Positions 14,228 through 23,570 are shown, counted from the first letter of the stretch. The stretch: DNA of 64,000 nucleotides from Evansella vedderi (GCF_030813435.1 NZ_JAUSUG010000006.1:178808-242807); one strand, 5' to 3'. Numbers and translations are program-made. Notes: generated by a model not told the origin, from the sequence alone.

Positions 14228-15130
14228 ATGATTTCAGGACTTTTAAAAGAATTTACGTTTGACTTGCAGATTAAAAATTATTCAAAGCGAACCATTGAGA
14301 CTTACAATTACAATTGCTCACAATTAATTTATTACCTGAGAGATAACTTTGATATTGATGATATTGAAGAAGTATCTTCGCTCCATGTAAAAAAATTCAT
14401 TCAGTATCAGACAAGCATAGGAAATAAGCCGACTTACATTAATTCGTTAATTAAAACTTTAAGAGCTTTTTATGTGTATCTGGTTAATGAAGAGTATGTG
14501 GCGCTTAACATCATGAAAAAAGTACATTTTCTTAAGGAAGAAACGCCAGTAATTAAAACTTTTACAGATGAAGAAGTGGCAAGGCTGATTGAAGTATATG
14601 ATTTTAAATCGTATTTAAACGCTAGGAACAAAGTTATTATTGCCATGTTTGTAGATACAGGTATTCGTCTTTCTGAATTAATCAATTTGGAAACAGCGTG
14701 GATTAACGAAACAAATATAAGAGTATTGGGAAAAGGTGCGAAATGGCGATATGCTCCTATTAGCTTGATGTTGAGGAAGTACATGATACGTTATGAACGG
14801 ATAAAGGAGAAATATTTCAGCAAGAAGAAGCTAGAGCATGGAAATTACATTTTATCAAGAAGTGGCAGACCGTTAACTTCAGTACAAATTGAATGTATTG
14901 TGAGAGAGGCTGGAAAAGTTGCGAAAGTTCGGGAAGATATTCGTTGCAGTCCTCATACCCTGAGACATTACTCGATACAAGCGAATTTAAGAAACGGTTT
15001 AGATTTGTATAGCTGTTCTAAAATAGCTGGTCATGAGAACATTCAAATCACGAAACGATATTTACAAGGACTTGAAACGGAAAATATTTTAGAAATGGCT
15101 AAACAATCAAGTCCATTAATGAATTTATAA
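14228..15130 (+). CDS. Tyrosine recombinase, integrase of the island
   Basis: This 300-residue XerC/D-like protein starts at ATG 14228 behind AGGGGG. The N-terminal SAM-like core-binding domain covers residues about 1-85. The catalytic domain shows Arg in DTGIRLSELINL, Lys in GKGAKWRYAPI, HxxR in PHTLRHYSIQ, His in AGHENIQ and the nucleophilic Tyr in TKRYLQGLE. The gene begins about 140 bp from the eno junction, the usual place for the integrase of the element. Its target would be the eno 3' coding end. No separate excisionase was recognised. Confidence 0.9.
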   Translation: MISGLLKEFTFDLQIKNYSKRTIETYNYNCSQLIYYLRDNFDIDDIEEVSSLHVKKFIQYQTSIGNKPTYINSLIKTLRAFYVYLVNEEYVALNIMKKVHFLKEETPVIKTFTDEEVARLIEVYDFKSYLNARNKVIIAMFVDTGIRLSELINLETAWINETNIRVLGKGAKWRYAPISLMLRKYMIRYERIKEKYFSKKKLEHGNYILSRSGRPLTSVQIECIVREAGKVAKVREDIRCSPHTLRHYSIQANLRNGLDLYSCSKIAGHENIQITKRYLQGLETENILEMAKQSSPLMNL

Positions 15131-15141
15131 AAAAAAAAAGA

Positions 15142-15180
15142 AAACGTGCTCCGACAGTTTGGCGACCGAAGAGCACGTTT
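15142..15180 (-). terminator. Hairpin downstream of the integrase, terminator-like on the reverse strand
   Basis: AAACGTGCTC pairs with GAGCACGTTT around a 19-base loop. On the reverse strand a long T-run follows (complement of the A-run at 15129-15141). On the forward strand no T-run follows, so stopping of integrase transcripts is uncertain. Confidence 0.55.
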
Positions 15181-15243
15181 CCTAAAAAACTATGACTTCA
15201 TTTTAGCATGTTGCTTGTGTGAAGTCCAAAGGAGAATGAAAAC

Positions 15244-16068
15244 ATGAATGGTATCATTAAACGGAGAAAAACAACCGATTACGCACAGATCCATAACGGA
15301 GCATTACAGAAGCTTGAAGATATTCGTACCATTGGATTGATATCTCATTTAATATCGTTGCCAGATACGTGGGTAATAAGAAAGATGAATTTATATGACA
15401 AATTTGGCAGAGGACCTGTGACAGCAGCAATTGCCGAATTGGAAGCAAAAAAGTACTAGGTGACGATTAAATATCGAGATGGAAAGAAAACTTTATATTA
15501 TTACAACGTGAGTGACGTGGCTTTTGACGATAGCGAAGTTTTAAATATGATTGAAGAGGTAAATGTGGGTGGATACAAAATAATCGAAATATCGGAAAGC
15601 TGGACGCATTTACTTTCCATTGGCGAAAATCAACAATTGAAAGACGAGAATAATTTAGCTGAAGTTTCTTCAATTGACGATTTTGAATTGTTGATTTTCA
15701 ACAGTTCATTTTCAACAGTTCAAAATCGACAACTATTAAATAAATATAAAAAAATAAACAGTAATAAACAAAATATCAATAAAGAAACATTGTTAATTAA
15801 CAAGGAATTAACAGCAGAAGAATTTAGACATTTGATGATTAACGCTTGTAACGAATATTATAATGAGTTTGCTATCAACAGATGGAATAAAAAATCGTGG
15901 AATGCACTGGTTGAAGCGTTTGTTAATGAAACGATAGTTGAGGGAAGGTATGTAAATGTTCCAGCAGATAAAATAAATGGCTATGCTTATATTTCATTAA
16001 AAAATATGGCTCATAAATTTGACTTAAAGAATGGAAGAAAGCCACTTCCAAGTTGGATGACAAAATGA
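15244..16068 (+). pseudogene. Replication-initiator-like winged-helix gene interrupted by an in-frame TAG
   Basis: The first 71 codons (MNGIIKRRKTTDYAQIHNGA...) and the following 202 codons lie in one frame, separated only by TAG at 15457-15459. The fused product reads ELEAKKY-stop-VTIKYRDGKKTLYYYNV; helix-turn-helix proteins of Firmicute phages and islands usually have Trp here, so TGG to TAG is the likely lesion. Such proteins resemble replisome organisers, with an N-terminal winged helix (GRGPVTAAIAELE). A GTG directly after the stop could restart translation. The ribosome binding site before 15244 is AAAGGAG. Family naming is tentative. Confidence 0.7.
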
Positions 16069-16201
16069 ATATTAATATTCAACGAACAAACGTTTCTATA
16101 TAACAGATATATAGGTTTAAGAATGATATATATTCATTGTATATAAATTTGATATAGATTTGTTATATACAACAAAAAACCGATTGAAGTTTGAAAATAG
16201 C
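16069..16201. other. AT-rich palindromic stretch after the initiator-like gene
   Basis: Almost entirely A and T, with GTATATAA and TTATATAC as an 8-bp inverted repeat around 16139-16170 and several ATATAT runs. Next to a replication-initiator-like gene this could be an origin, but no clear iterons are seen. Confidence 0.25.
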
Positions 16202-16393
16202 ATGATGGAATACGAATGGGGTGCTGTTCAAATGGGGCAAACAGATAACTTATACTTTGTCGATAAAGTCATAGGAGCAATTAATAAAACAGATATGATT
16301 TATTCCTTGATAAATGCTCTTGATGTATGTAATCAGCTATATGAAGTAGAACAACCTGAATACTCGGATGAGCTCATTGTAATTGAGCTATAA
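16202..16393 (+). CDS. Small hypothetical protein
   Basis: This 63-residue acidic protein (MMEYEWGAVQMGQTDNLYF...) is not recognised. The ATG at 16202 is chosen over a TTG at 16160 that lies in AT-rich DNA; neither has a good ribosome binding site. It ends shortly before a bidirectional terminator. It may be an island accessory gene or a chance frame. Confidence 0.35.
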   Translation: MMEYEWGAVQMGQTDNLYFVDKVIGAINKTDMIYSLINALDVCNQLYEVEQPEYSDELIVIEL

Positions 16394-16421
16394 TGACGTA
16401 TTTATTTCGAACTAATAACTG

Positions 16422-16451
16422 AAACCACAGGCTTCAATAAGCTTGTGGTTT
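16422..16451. terminator. Bidirectional terminator
   Basis: AAACCACAGGCTT pairs with AAGCTTGTGGTTT with one G-T pair, with T-rich DNA on both sides. It separates the forward small gene from the reverse gene ending at 16462. Confidence 0.75.
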
Positions 16452-16461
16452 TAATATTTCT

Positions 16462-17202
16462 TTATCCTTCAATTGTATATCTGAGTTTTAATGGTAGCTT
16501 ACGTTGTTCTACTCGTCCTAAGTTCATGGCAACATCGTTAATATCCCCAATGTTTAATTTGCGGTCATGTTCATGGACTGCTTTTAAAATAATTCTGTAT
16601 TCCTTTTGAAATTCAAAGAACTTCCGCTTATACAAAAGTGCTTTAACTGGATTTTTATCAAATTCTTCTTCAGTCATTGGATGAGGCTCCGATTTATCAT
16701 CATAGTAATTAACTAAGCCACGTAAACGCCCTAGCCCTTCCTTTTTACAAGCTTCATCAACCATGTTCAAAAATTCCTCAGGTTCATTGAAGAAAATTAA
16801 ATCTCTCCCAGCAAACTGTTCCGTTAAACTCTCTTCAATTTCAGGTTTTAAAACAAGGCTATTTTCTGCTTCATCAACATAGAAGTCTTTTTTAGTATTA
16901 AGCAGAACGAAGCAACAAATTGGAAGTTCTTTTATATTAGAATATGTCTGACGTAATACAGCATTTTTAAAACGAATAGGGATTTCTTTGCCATCAACGA
17001 TAATTACCATTTTGCTTTTTTCACCAAATGCTTTGCTCCAATTACCTTCTCGTTTATCTCCAATACCTTTTTCAAGTTGCTTTTCTTCTAATTCAATAAA
17101 ATGTTTATTTCTAGAAAAGTATAATTCCCCATTTAATGTAGATGCAGAATACTGTGGCTCTACAAATTTTAATAACAAATTCATTTCTAAATCTAAATTC
17201 AA
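16462..17202 (-). CDS. Unknown island protein with LYFS and FxxExR motifs, divergent from the restriction enzyme
   Basis: This protein has 246 residues if it starts at TTG 17202, nine bases after AGGAGG; the ATG at 17184 is an alternative, and the frame runs upstream to 17274 without support. I do not recognise it securely. The N terminus has YSASTLNGELYFSRNKHFIE followed by GIGDKREG, and the C-terminal part has FFEFQKEYRIILKAV. This arrangement recalls the DUF2971-type family (LWFS-type start, WxYExEWR-type end), often found near defence genes, but the match is weak. No signal peptide or membrane span is seen. It is transcribed away from the MmeI-like gene, sharing a 257-bp intergenic region with it. 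Confidence 0.6.
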   Translation of the reverse strand: MNLDLEMNLLLKFVEPQYSASTLNGELYFSRNKHFIELEEKQLEKGIGDKREGNWSKAFGEKSKMVIIVDGKEIPIRFKNAVLRQTYSNIKELPICCFVLLNTKKDFYVDEAENSLVLKPEIEESLTEQFAGRDLIFFNEPEEFLNMVDEACKKEGLGRLRGLVNYYDDKSEPHPMTEEEFDKNPVKALLYKRKFFEFQKEYRIILKAVHEHDRKLNIGDINDVAMNLGRVEQRKLPLKLRYTIEG

Positions 17203-17459
17203 ATCTATTTCCCTCCTAGACTGGAAGCATACTTGCACCCAACATATACTCAATATTTTAACATAAATATCCAAAAGTTAGCTTGATGGTTTTTAGACTG
17301 TCGTAAAATATGCATTTTACTAGAAGCAGGGGAGAAATTAATATAGTGGCTTTCTTAGTTTGGCGATTTGTAAATAAATTTCTAATCGGGGAGAAAAAAG
17401 GAAAAATTTATAGTAAAATTTAATTATCAGATATTTTATAGGGGAATGGGGTAATAACT

Positions 17460-20165
17460 TTGGCAATGTTAAGCTGGAATGAAATACGAGCTAGAGCTAT
17501 TAGTTTTAGCAGTGAATGGAAAGATGAAACAAATGAGAATGCGGAAGCAAAATCTTTTTGGAATGATTTTTTTAATGTATTTGGCATTTCAAGAAAAAGG
17601 GTTGCAACATTCGAGGAACGAGTAAAAACATTAGATGGTAATGGCTATATCGACCTTTTATGGAAAGGTGTATTGTTAGTAGAACATAAATCACGAGGAA
17701 GAGATTTAGAAAGAGCATATAGACAAGCTGTTGATTACTTTCCTGGCTTAAAAGAAGCTGAACTCCCCAAATATATATTAGTATCGGATTTTGAAAAATT
17801 TGCTTTATATGATTTAGAAACAGACAGTAAAAGGACATTTACCATTGAACAATTTCACCAGAATATTGAATTGTTTGGTTTTATTGCTGGTTATCAAAAG
17901 CAAGAATTTAAAGAACAAGACCCTGTTAATATTCAAGCAGCCGAGAAAATGGGAAAACTTCATGACCAATTAAGAGAAGTTGGCTATACAGGGCATGATT
18001 TAGAAGTTTACCTTGTTAGGTTGTTATTCTGTTTATTTGCTGACGATACAGGTATCTTTGAAAAGAATATCTTTCGTGATTACATAGAACAAAATACCAA
18101 AGAAGATGGCAGTGATTTAGCTTTTCATTTGGACGGGATTTTTGACACTCTTAATAAACCGAAGGAAGCTAGGTTAAAAACTCTTAGCGATTCACTTAAT
18201 CAATTTCCTTTTGTAAATGGTAGGCTATTTGAAGAGCGTCTTTCGACTGCTGCTTTTAATGCAGAAATGCGAGAATTGTTTCTTGAATGTTGTTCACTGG
18301 ACTGGGGAAAAATTTCTCCAGCGATATTTGGCTCAATGTTTCAAAGTGTAATGAAGCCTGAAGAAAGAAGAGAATTAGGAGCTCATTATACAAGTGAACA
18401 AAATATTATGAAGCTTATTAAACCTTTATTTTTAGATGAGCTTAGAAAAGAATTTGAGACGGTAAAAGGAAGCACCAAAAAGTTGGAAGTGTTTCATGAG
18501 AAAATAGCTAACCTAAAATTCTTGGACCCAGCTTGTGGTTGCGGAAATTTCCTAATAATTGCTTATCGTGAGTTACGTTTATTAGAGATGGATATATTAC
18601 GTGAGCTTACTAGAGGGAAAATGGTACTTGATTTAGGATTCCTAATGAAGGTGAATGTTGAGCAGTTTTATGGTATTGAGATTGATGAGTTTCCAGCACA
18701 AATTGCTCAAGTGGCATTATGGTTGATTGACCACCAAATGAACATGATAGCTAGCTATGAGTTTGGTCAATATTTTGTAAGAATTCCGCTGACAACTAAG
18801 CCGAATATTGTTAATGGCAATGCATTGAAAATAAATTGGGAATCTATCGTACCAAAAAATGAACTAAGCTATATCCTTGGAAATCCTCCATTTGTTGGAG
18901 CAAGGTTTATGTCAGATAATCAGAAGAAAGACCTTCAAGAAGTAAAAGCTGGATTTAAAGGCATAAATGACTTAGATTTTGTCGCTGGATGGTTTATCAA
19001 AGCGGCTGATTACACTGGGGCAACAAGTATAAAAACGGCATTTGTTTCTACAAATTCAATAGTACAGGGCGGTCAAGCGGCTATATTATGGAAATACATT
19101 TTCAGTGACAGAGGGCATAATATTCATTTTGCACACCAAACTTTTAAATGGACGAATGAAGCTAGAGGAAAAGCGGCGGTGTATTGTGTTATTGTTGGTT
19201 TCGCGAGAGACAAGCCTTCAAATGCAGTGATATACAATTATCCAGATATATCTGGAGACCCTGTTATGACTAAAGCCAACAATATAAATCAATATTTAGT
19301 AGATGCCCCTAAAATCTTTATTTCTAAACGCACCGAACCACTCTCGGCAACTGAAAAAATGATTTATGGTTCAATACCTGCTGATGGGAAGATATTTTTG
19401 CTCAATGAAGAAGAAAAAGACGAATTTATTGCTAAAGAGCCATTATCAGCTAAGTACTTCAGACCTTATGTTGGAGGGTATGAATTAATTAATAGCATAC
19501 AAAGGTATTGCTTATATTTAAAAGATTGTCCACCAGCAGAACTTAGAAAAATGCCTTTAGTACTGGATGTAGTTCGCCAAGTTGCTGAATATCGTTTAGG
19601 AAAAAAGAGATACGTTAAATTAGCTGACTACCCAACTTTGTTTGGAGAAGATAGAGTTAAAAACGAGGATTTCTTAGGAGTGCCAGTTGTCTCTTCGGAA
19701 AACAGAAAAATAATTCCGATTGCATACTACACTAAGGAATATATTTGTAGCAATCAGCTTTTTCAAGTTCCAAACGCAACGCCATACCTATTTGGTATTT
19801 TAAATTCTTCTATGCACATGGCTTGGATGAAAATAGTTGGTGGTCGATTAAAGGGAGATTACCGTTATTCCAATACATTAATTTACAATAACTTTATCTT
19901 TCCAGAGCCAACAGAGCAACAAGTAAAAAATATTGAAAAACAAGCAGATAATATCCTAGAAATTAGAAGCAAATATATTGAAAAAAATACTTCCCTAGCT
20001 GATTTATACGACCAACTTATAATGCCATCTGACTTAAGGAAGGCTCACGAGAAGTTAAATGCTGAGGTTGATAAAGCATATCAATTTAAAAAACAAATAC
20101 GTACAGATGAAGTGCGTGTAGAATTTTTGTTTGATTTATACGAGAAATTTGTATATAACAACTAA
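17460..20165 (+). CDS. MmeI-like (type IIL) restriction endonuclease-methyltransferase
   Basis: This 901-residue single-chain enzyme should cut DNA and protect the host by adenine methylation. The N-terminal nuclease shows a PD-ExK signature: Asp in GYIDLLW and ExK in LLVEHKSRG (residues about 60-80). A helical connector follows. The N6-adenine methyltransferase core has motif I in FLDPACGCGNF (about 355) and motif IV in LGNPPFVGA (about 475). The C-terminal third is the target-recognition region. Length equals that of MmeI relatives (about 900-920) and no lesion is seen. The start is TTG 17460, or ATG 17466, behind a G-rich stretch. Recognition sequence cannot be read from the protein. Confidence 0.88.
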   Translation: MAMLSWNEIRARAISFSSEWKDETNENAEAKSFWNDFFNVFGISRKRVATFEERVKTLDGNGYIDLLWKGVLLVEHKSRGRDLERAYRQAVDYFPGLKEAELPKYILVSDFEKFALYDLETDSKRTFTIEQFHQNIELFGFIAGYQKQEFKEQDPVNIQAAEKMGKLHDQLREVGYTGHDLEVYLVRLLFCLFADDTGIFEKNIFRDYIEQNTKEDGSDLAFHLDGIFDTLNKPKEARLKTLSDSLNQFPFVNGRLFEERLSTAAFNAEMRELFLECCSLDWGKISPAIFGSMFQSVMKPEERRELGAHYTSEQNIMKLIKPLFLDELRKEFETVKGSTKKLEVFHEKIANLKFLDPACGCGNFLIIAYRELRLLEMDILRELTRGKMVLDLGFLMKVNVEQFYGIEIDEFPAQIAQVALWLIDHQMNMIASYEFGQYFVRIPLTTKPNIVNGNALKINWESIVPKNELSYILGNPPFVGARFMSDNQKKDLQEVKAGFKGINDLDFVAGWFIKAADYTGATSIKTAFVSTNSIVQGGQAAILWKYIFSDRGHNIHFAHQTFKWTNEARGKAAVYCVIVGFARDKPSNAVIYNYPDISGDPVMTKANNINQYLVDAPKIFISKRTEPLSATEKMIYGSIPADGKIFLLNEEEKDEFIAKEPLSAKYFRPYVGGYELINSIQRYCLYLKDCPPAELRKMPLVLDVVRQVAEYRLGKKRYVKLADYPTLFGEDRVKNEDFLGVPVVSSENRKIIPIAYYTKEYICSNQLFQVPNATPYLFGILNSSMHMAWMKIVGGRLKGDYRYSNTLIYNNFIFPEPTEQQVKNIEKQADNILEIRSKYIEKNTSLADLYDQLIMPSDLRKAHEKLNAEVDKAYQFKKQIRTDEVRVEFLFDLYEKFVYNN

Positions 20166-20181
20166 CATTAAAGATATTATT

Positions 20182-20220
20182 TGGCTTTCTATGGTTGATA
20201 CATAGGAAGCTATATTTTTA
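20182..20220 (+). terminator. Terminator of the MmeI-like gene
   Basis: TGGCTTTCTATG pairs with CATAGGAAGCTA using G-T pairs, followed by TATTTTTAT. Confidence 0.7.
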
Positions 20221-20258
20221 TACAAATTATCCATAAATGGATTTACCTAATAAATAAT

Positions 20259-20263
20259 GTAAT
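20259..20263 (+). repeat. Left 5-bp target-site duplication of the IS21 element
   Basis: GTAAT abuts the TGTAAC terminus. The second copy is at 23249-23253. Confidence 0.8.
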
Positions 20264-20379
20264 TGTAACTGCTAAACTAGAATCAACAGTTTTCCACAAA
20301 TAAGAGTAAACAGAATTCAACAAATAAGATTAAACAGTTTACCTTAAATAGTCCACTTTCTATATACTTTAAGTAGTCT

Positions 20380-21945
20380 ATGGAAAGTGAGGAACAGGAA
20401 GTGGAAAAGTTGATAACATACAACGAGATTCATAGGCTTCGCAGCGAAGGGTTTTCTAACAGCTCGATTGCCAGAAAATTAAAAATTTCAAGGAATAGGG
20501 TGATTGAATACGGAAAAATGACGCCAGAAGAGTTTTATTTATTTGCGATTTCATTACAGACAAGAAGTAAGAAACTTGATCCATACCGTGAGGAAATTCT
20601 AGAGTGGATCAAGGAACATCCCGACCTAACAGGAGCTCAAGTATTTGACTGACTGGAGGATAAATTGAATGTTAGCTCTGTCACTGAAGGAACAGTGAGG
20701 AATTATGTAAATGATATTCGAGAGGCTTATCATCTTCCGAAGGTGTTTTCAGAAAGGGATTTTAGTGCAGTTCCTGAACTACCTATGGGGCTACAGATTC
20801 AAGTGGATTTTGGTCAAATTAGGCTCCCTACTACAGATGGGACATACAAAAGGCTTTACTTCATTGGGTTTGTGCTAGCACACTCTAGATACAAATACGT
20901 TGAGTGGTTAGATCGGCCATTTAAATCACATGACCTTATCCGAATGCACGAGAATGCCTTCCGGCATTTTGGCGGAATGTCTATTGAAATAGTCTATGAC
21001 CAAGATCGTTTATTGGCAGTCAGTGAAAATGCTGGGGATCTTATCATGACAGCGGAATTTACCAAGTACCAACAGACAAGAAAGTTTAAAGTATATCTCT
21101 GTAGGAAATCCGATCCGGAGTCCAAAGGAAAAATAGAACAAGTAGTGAAGTATGTGAAAAATAATTTTGCGAAGAACCGAACTTTTGATAATTTAATAGA
21201 TTGGCAGAATTCGTGTATGAGATGGCTAAAACGTACAGGGAATTATAAGGTTCATCATAATACTAAAAAAAGACCCGTTGAGGTGTACGCCCTGGAAAAG
21301 CAACACCTTCAAAAGGTCTCTGGAACTTACATTTTTGAAGATATCTTCGACTCTAGTATATCAAGAGATATCCACAAAGACAATATCATTCGGTTCGATG
21401 GCAACCGATACAGTGTACCGCGCGGTACATACCGTAAAGGTGCACCGAATACTGCCTATGTCAATACTGATGGAGAATATGTATATATACGCCTACAGAA
21501 AAACGGACAAGTCTTGGCAAAACATGAAATTGCAAAAGGAAAAGGAGATCTCATATCGGACCCTTCTCACCGGATTCGTAAGCAGACCAAGCGCGACCTC
21601 TTAAGTGGGCAGGTGGAGGAAATGTTAAACGATAAAGAAGTTGCGAAGTGGCTAATCGATTTATTATCCGAGCAATATCCTCGTCATATAATTGATCAAC
21701 TGAAAGTGGTGCAATCTGTCATCTTAAAGTATCCAACCTTCGCTGAAGAGGCAATTTATGAAATGAGACGTCTACGGCTAACAAGTGCGAATGATTTACG
21801 GGATATCGCTATCTCTTTAGAGGTCCAAAACAAAAAGCAAGGAAAGGACCCTGGAACTGTAAATGAAAAGTATAAGGATCTAGTAGCACCAGAGCGAAAA
21901 GAAGACATCTATTTCAGTGTTCTTCAGGGAGGTAGAAACAGATGA
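20380..21945 (+). pseudogene. istA: IstA transposase of the IS21 element, with an internal TGA
   Basis: Codons 1-90 hold the N-terminal helix-turn-helix (SIARKLKISRNRVIEYG). The frame then meets TGA at 20650-20652 and continues in the same frame. The interrupted site reads AQVFD-stop-LEDKLNV; IstA proteins have DWLEEKL there, so TGG became TGA. The downstream part has the DDE residues in IQVDFGQI, IVYDQDRL and SKGKIEQVVKYVK. A TTG at 20665 with GGAGGATAA just before it could restart the catalytic part without the DNA-binding domain. The element is probably immobile unless the stop is read through. Confidence 0.85.
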
Positions 21946-22715
21946 ATCAGCCCTATGAAATACTTCAGGATAAGTGTCGGGCCTTGCGATTAGCCGAGAC
22001 AGCCAAAGAGCTTCCTACATTCCTGAGAGAAGTAGAAGCAAAAGGATGGACATATTACGAGTTCATTCATGAAATTCTACGTCATGAAATGAGCTGTAGG
22101 GAGAGAAAGAACAGTGAGAAACTAATGAAGTGGGCAGAATTCCCTGATGTTCTGACATTTGAAAACTTTCGCCTAGAAGAACAGACGGCAATTGGAGAAA
22201 AGCAATTAAATGTATTAAAACAACTGTCTTGGATCGATGAGTGCTTCACCCTAATTATGATGGGACCGACTGGTGTGGGAAAGACGCATCTCTCGACTGC
22301 ATTAGGTATTCACGCCATCGAAAGTGGCTACCAGGTATCTTTTATATCAATGGATCGCCTCATCTATGTTCTCAAATCAAAAGAGTACATAGGTAAGTCT
22401 AGGACAAGATATAAGCGAATCACTAAGTCTGACCTTATCATCATTGATGACGTTATGTATATGGCCTATGAAGCCCAGGATGCCCACTTGTTCTTTCAGT
22501 TCATTTATGAGATGTACGACAAGGCAGCGTTCATCCTTACATCTAACAAAGGCCCTGGGGAATGGGGAAAGTTCCTGGGAGACCCGACGCTAACTACAGC
22601 AATCCTAGATCGTCTCCTTCATCGCAGTGAGATTTTGACCTTTAGCGAAGAGCAAGACAGCATTAGGATGAAATACAGAAAAGCTATATTCGATAATAAT
22701 AAGGTTGAATCTTAG
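21942..22715 (+). CDS. istB: IstB, ATPase helper of IS21 transposition
   Basis: This 257-residue AAA+ ATPase of the DnaA/IstB type has a Walker A in GPTGVGKTHLSTALG (residues about 107-121), Walker B in DLIIIDDVMYM and sensor-like LTSNKGPGEW. It loads the transposase onto target DNA. The start overlaps the istA stop by 4 bp (ATGA), the standard coupling in IS21. Sequence looks intact. Confidence 0.93.
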   Translation: MNQPYEILQDKCRALRLAETAKELPTFLREVEAKGWTYYEFIHEILRHEMSCRERKNSEKLMKWAEFPDVLTFENFRLEEQTAIGEKQLNVLKQLSWIDECFTLIMMGPTGVGKTHLSTALGIHAIESGYQVSFISMDRLIYVLKSKEYIGKSRTRYKRITKSDLIIIDDVMYMAYEAQDAHLFFQFIYEMYDKAAFILTSNKGPGEWGKFLGDPTLTTAILDRLLHRSEILTFSEEQDSIRMKYRKAIFDNNKVES

Positions 22716-22731
22716 AGAGGAGAAAACGAAA

Positions 22732-23058
22732 ATGAGTGTTTTAAACCAAGAAGAAGTAATTAAGTTTTTTAAATTATATGGATTTAGAGTAGATGAAGTA
22801 TCGGTAAGGGAATGGGTCAAGGAAAACAACAAGAAAGCAAATACTTCTGATAAGATTCGTCCAACTATTGAGGATGATTTACTTAAATATAATCATTGGT
22901 GCATTGTAAAAGGTACGGCATATGAAGAGGGCATCGATGATCAAACGAAAATTAGTAGATTGTTAGAAGAGGTTGAGTTACTTAGAAAGGAAGTTGAGGA
23001 TTTAAAAAACGAAAAGTATGATCTAGAGAAGCTACTAGGAAAGAACACTTGGATATAA
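22732..23058 (+). CDS. Third frame inside the IS21 element, passenger or accessory protein
   Basis: This 108-residue protein starts at ATG 22732 behind GAGAGGAG. The N-terminal part (EEVIKFFKLYGFRVDEVSVREWVKE) resembles a small helix-turn-helix, and the C-terminal third (SRLLEEVELLRKEVEDLKNEKYDLEKLL) is a predicted coiled coil. It lies inside the IS ends, 16 bp after istB, so it moves with the element. Function is unknown; it may help transposition or its control. Confidence 0.65.
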   Translation: MSVLNQEEVIKFFKLYGFRVDEVSVREWVKENNKKANTSDKIRPTIEDDLLKYNHWCIVKGTAYEEGIDDQTKISRLLEEVELLRKEVEDLKNEKYDLEKLLGKNTWI

Positions 23059-23248
23059 GTTGTGTTAGCCAAACACTAAGTTAGAGAAAACAATGATTTA
23101 TGCTTATGCCATAGATTTTTGATTTGAAAATCTATGGCAACAACAAAAAATACTTAATTAAATCAAGTATCAAAGTGTTGAATCTTAATTGATGAAAACT
23201 GTTTAAAATTATTTATCAAAAACTGTTTAATTCTACTTGACGGTTACA

Positions 23249-23253
23249 GTAAT
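23249..23253 (+). repeat. Right 5-bp target-site duplication of the IS21 element
   Basis: GTAAT directly follows the inverted TGTAACC terminus and matches 20259-20263. Confidence 0.8.
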
Positions 23254-23297
23254 TGAATATTATTATTCAATTATGCCAGTTTTATAGGTGGAAATGG

Positions 23298-23303
23298 TAT
23301 AAT
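23298..23303 (+). promoter_or_regulatory. Extended -10 promoter before the small hydrophobic peptide
   Basis: TGGTATAAT is a perfect TATAAT with an upstream TG. No good -35 box is visible. It gives a leader of about 70 nt before the 27-codon frame at 23379. Confidence 0.6.
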
Positions 23304-23378
23304 ATAGATGCTTGCAGTAATAGTAACGGAGAGGGCGAACTCGCTATCCTGAGCATGAATTGAAAGGGGCGAGTAAAT

Positions 23379-23462
23379 ATGCAAATAAATTTACACATTA
23401 AAGTGTATGTTCCAATATTTGCTGTTGGGGTAATATTAGCCATACTTAATATCTTACGTTAA
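23379..23462 (+). CDS. 27-residue hydrophobic peptide, candidate type I toxin
   Basis: The frame encodes MQINLHIKVYVPIFAVGV followed by ILAILNILR, a single membrane-spanning helix with a basic end. It has its own extended -10 promoter, a GGGGCGAG ribosome binding site and a terminator at once after the stop. The leader contains AACTCGC, which can pair with GCGAGT at the ribosome binding site, so translation may be structurally controlled. These features fit a type I toxin mRNA. No antisense promoter was found with certainty, and I know no named family match, so the role is an inference. Confidence 0.45.
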   Translation: MQINLHIKVYVPIFAVGVILAILNILR

Positions 23463-23482
23463 TGCAAAAAACTGCAAGCAGG

Positions 23483-23519
23483 AAGTCATCTCATTTATGA
23501 GGTGGCTTTTTTATTTTGT
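23483..23519 (+). terminator. Terminator of the small peptide transcript
   Basis: AAGTCATCTCA pairs with TGAGGTGGCTT (two G-T pairs), then TTTTTATTTT. Confidence 0.85.
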
Positions 23520-23548
23520 AAGAAAATAGCAGAAATAGCTATATAAAA

Positions 23549-23570
23549 ACCTCAATAATTTTATTGAGGT
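23549..23570 (-). terminator. Terminator of the GNAT-like gene
   Basis: On the reverse strand ACCTCAATAA pairs with TTATTGAGG, followed by TTTTTATA. Confidence 0.75.

Larger units (their letters stand above)
20264..23248 (+). mobile_element. Complete IS21-family insertion sequence with target duplication
   Basis: The left end TGTAACTGCTAAACTAGAAT and the inverted right end TGTAACCGTCAAGTAGAATT share the outer six bases and the inner AACAGTTTT. The flanks carry the direct repeat GTAAT (20259-20263 and 23249-23253), a target duplication of usual IS21 size. Subterminal repeats with the word AACAG lie inside both ends. Total length is 2,985 bp, with istA (one nonsense mutation), istB and a third frame. 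It is inserted between the restriction gene and the small hydrophobic peptide gene. Confidence 0.88.
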
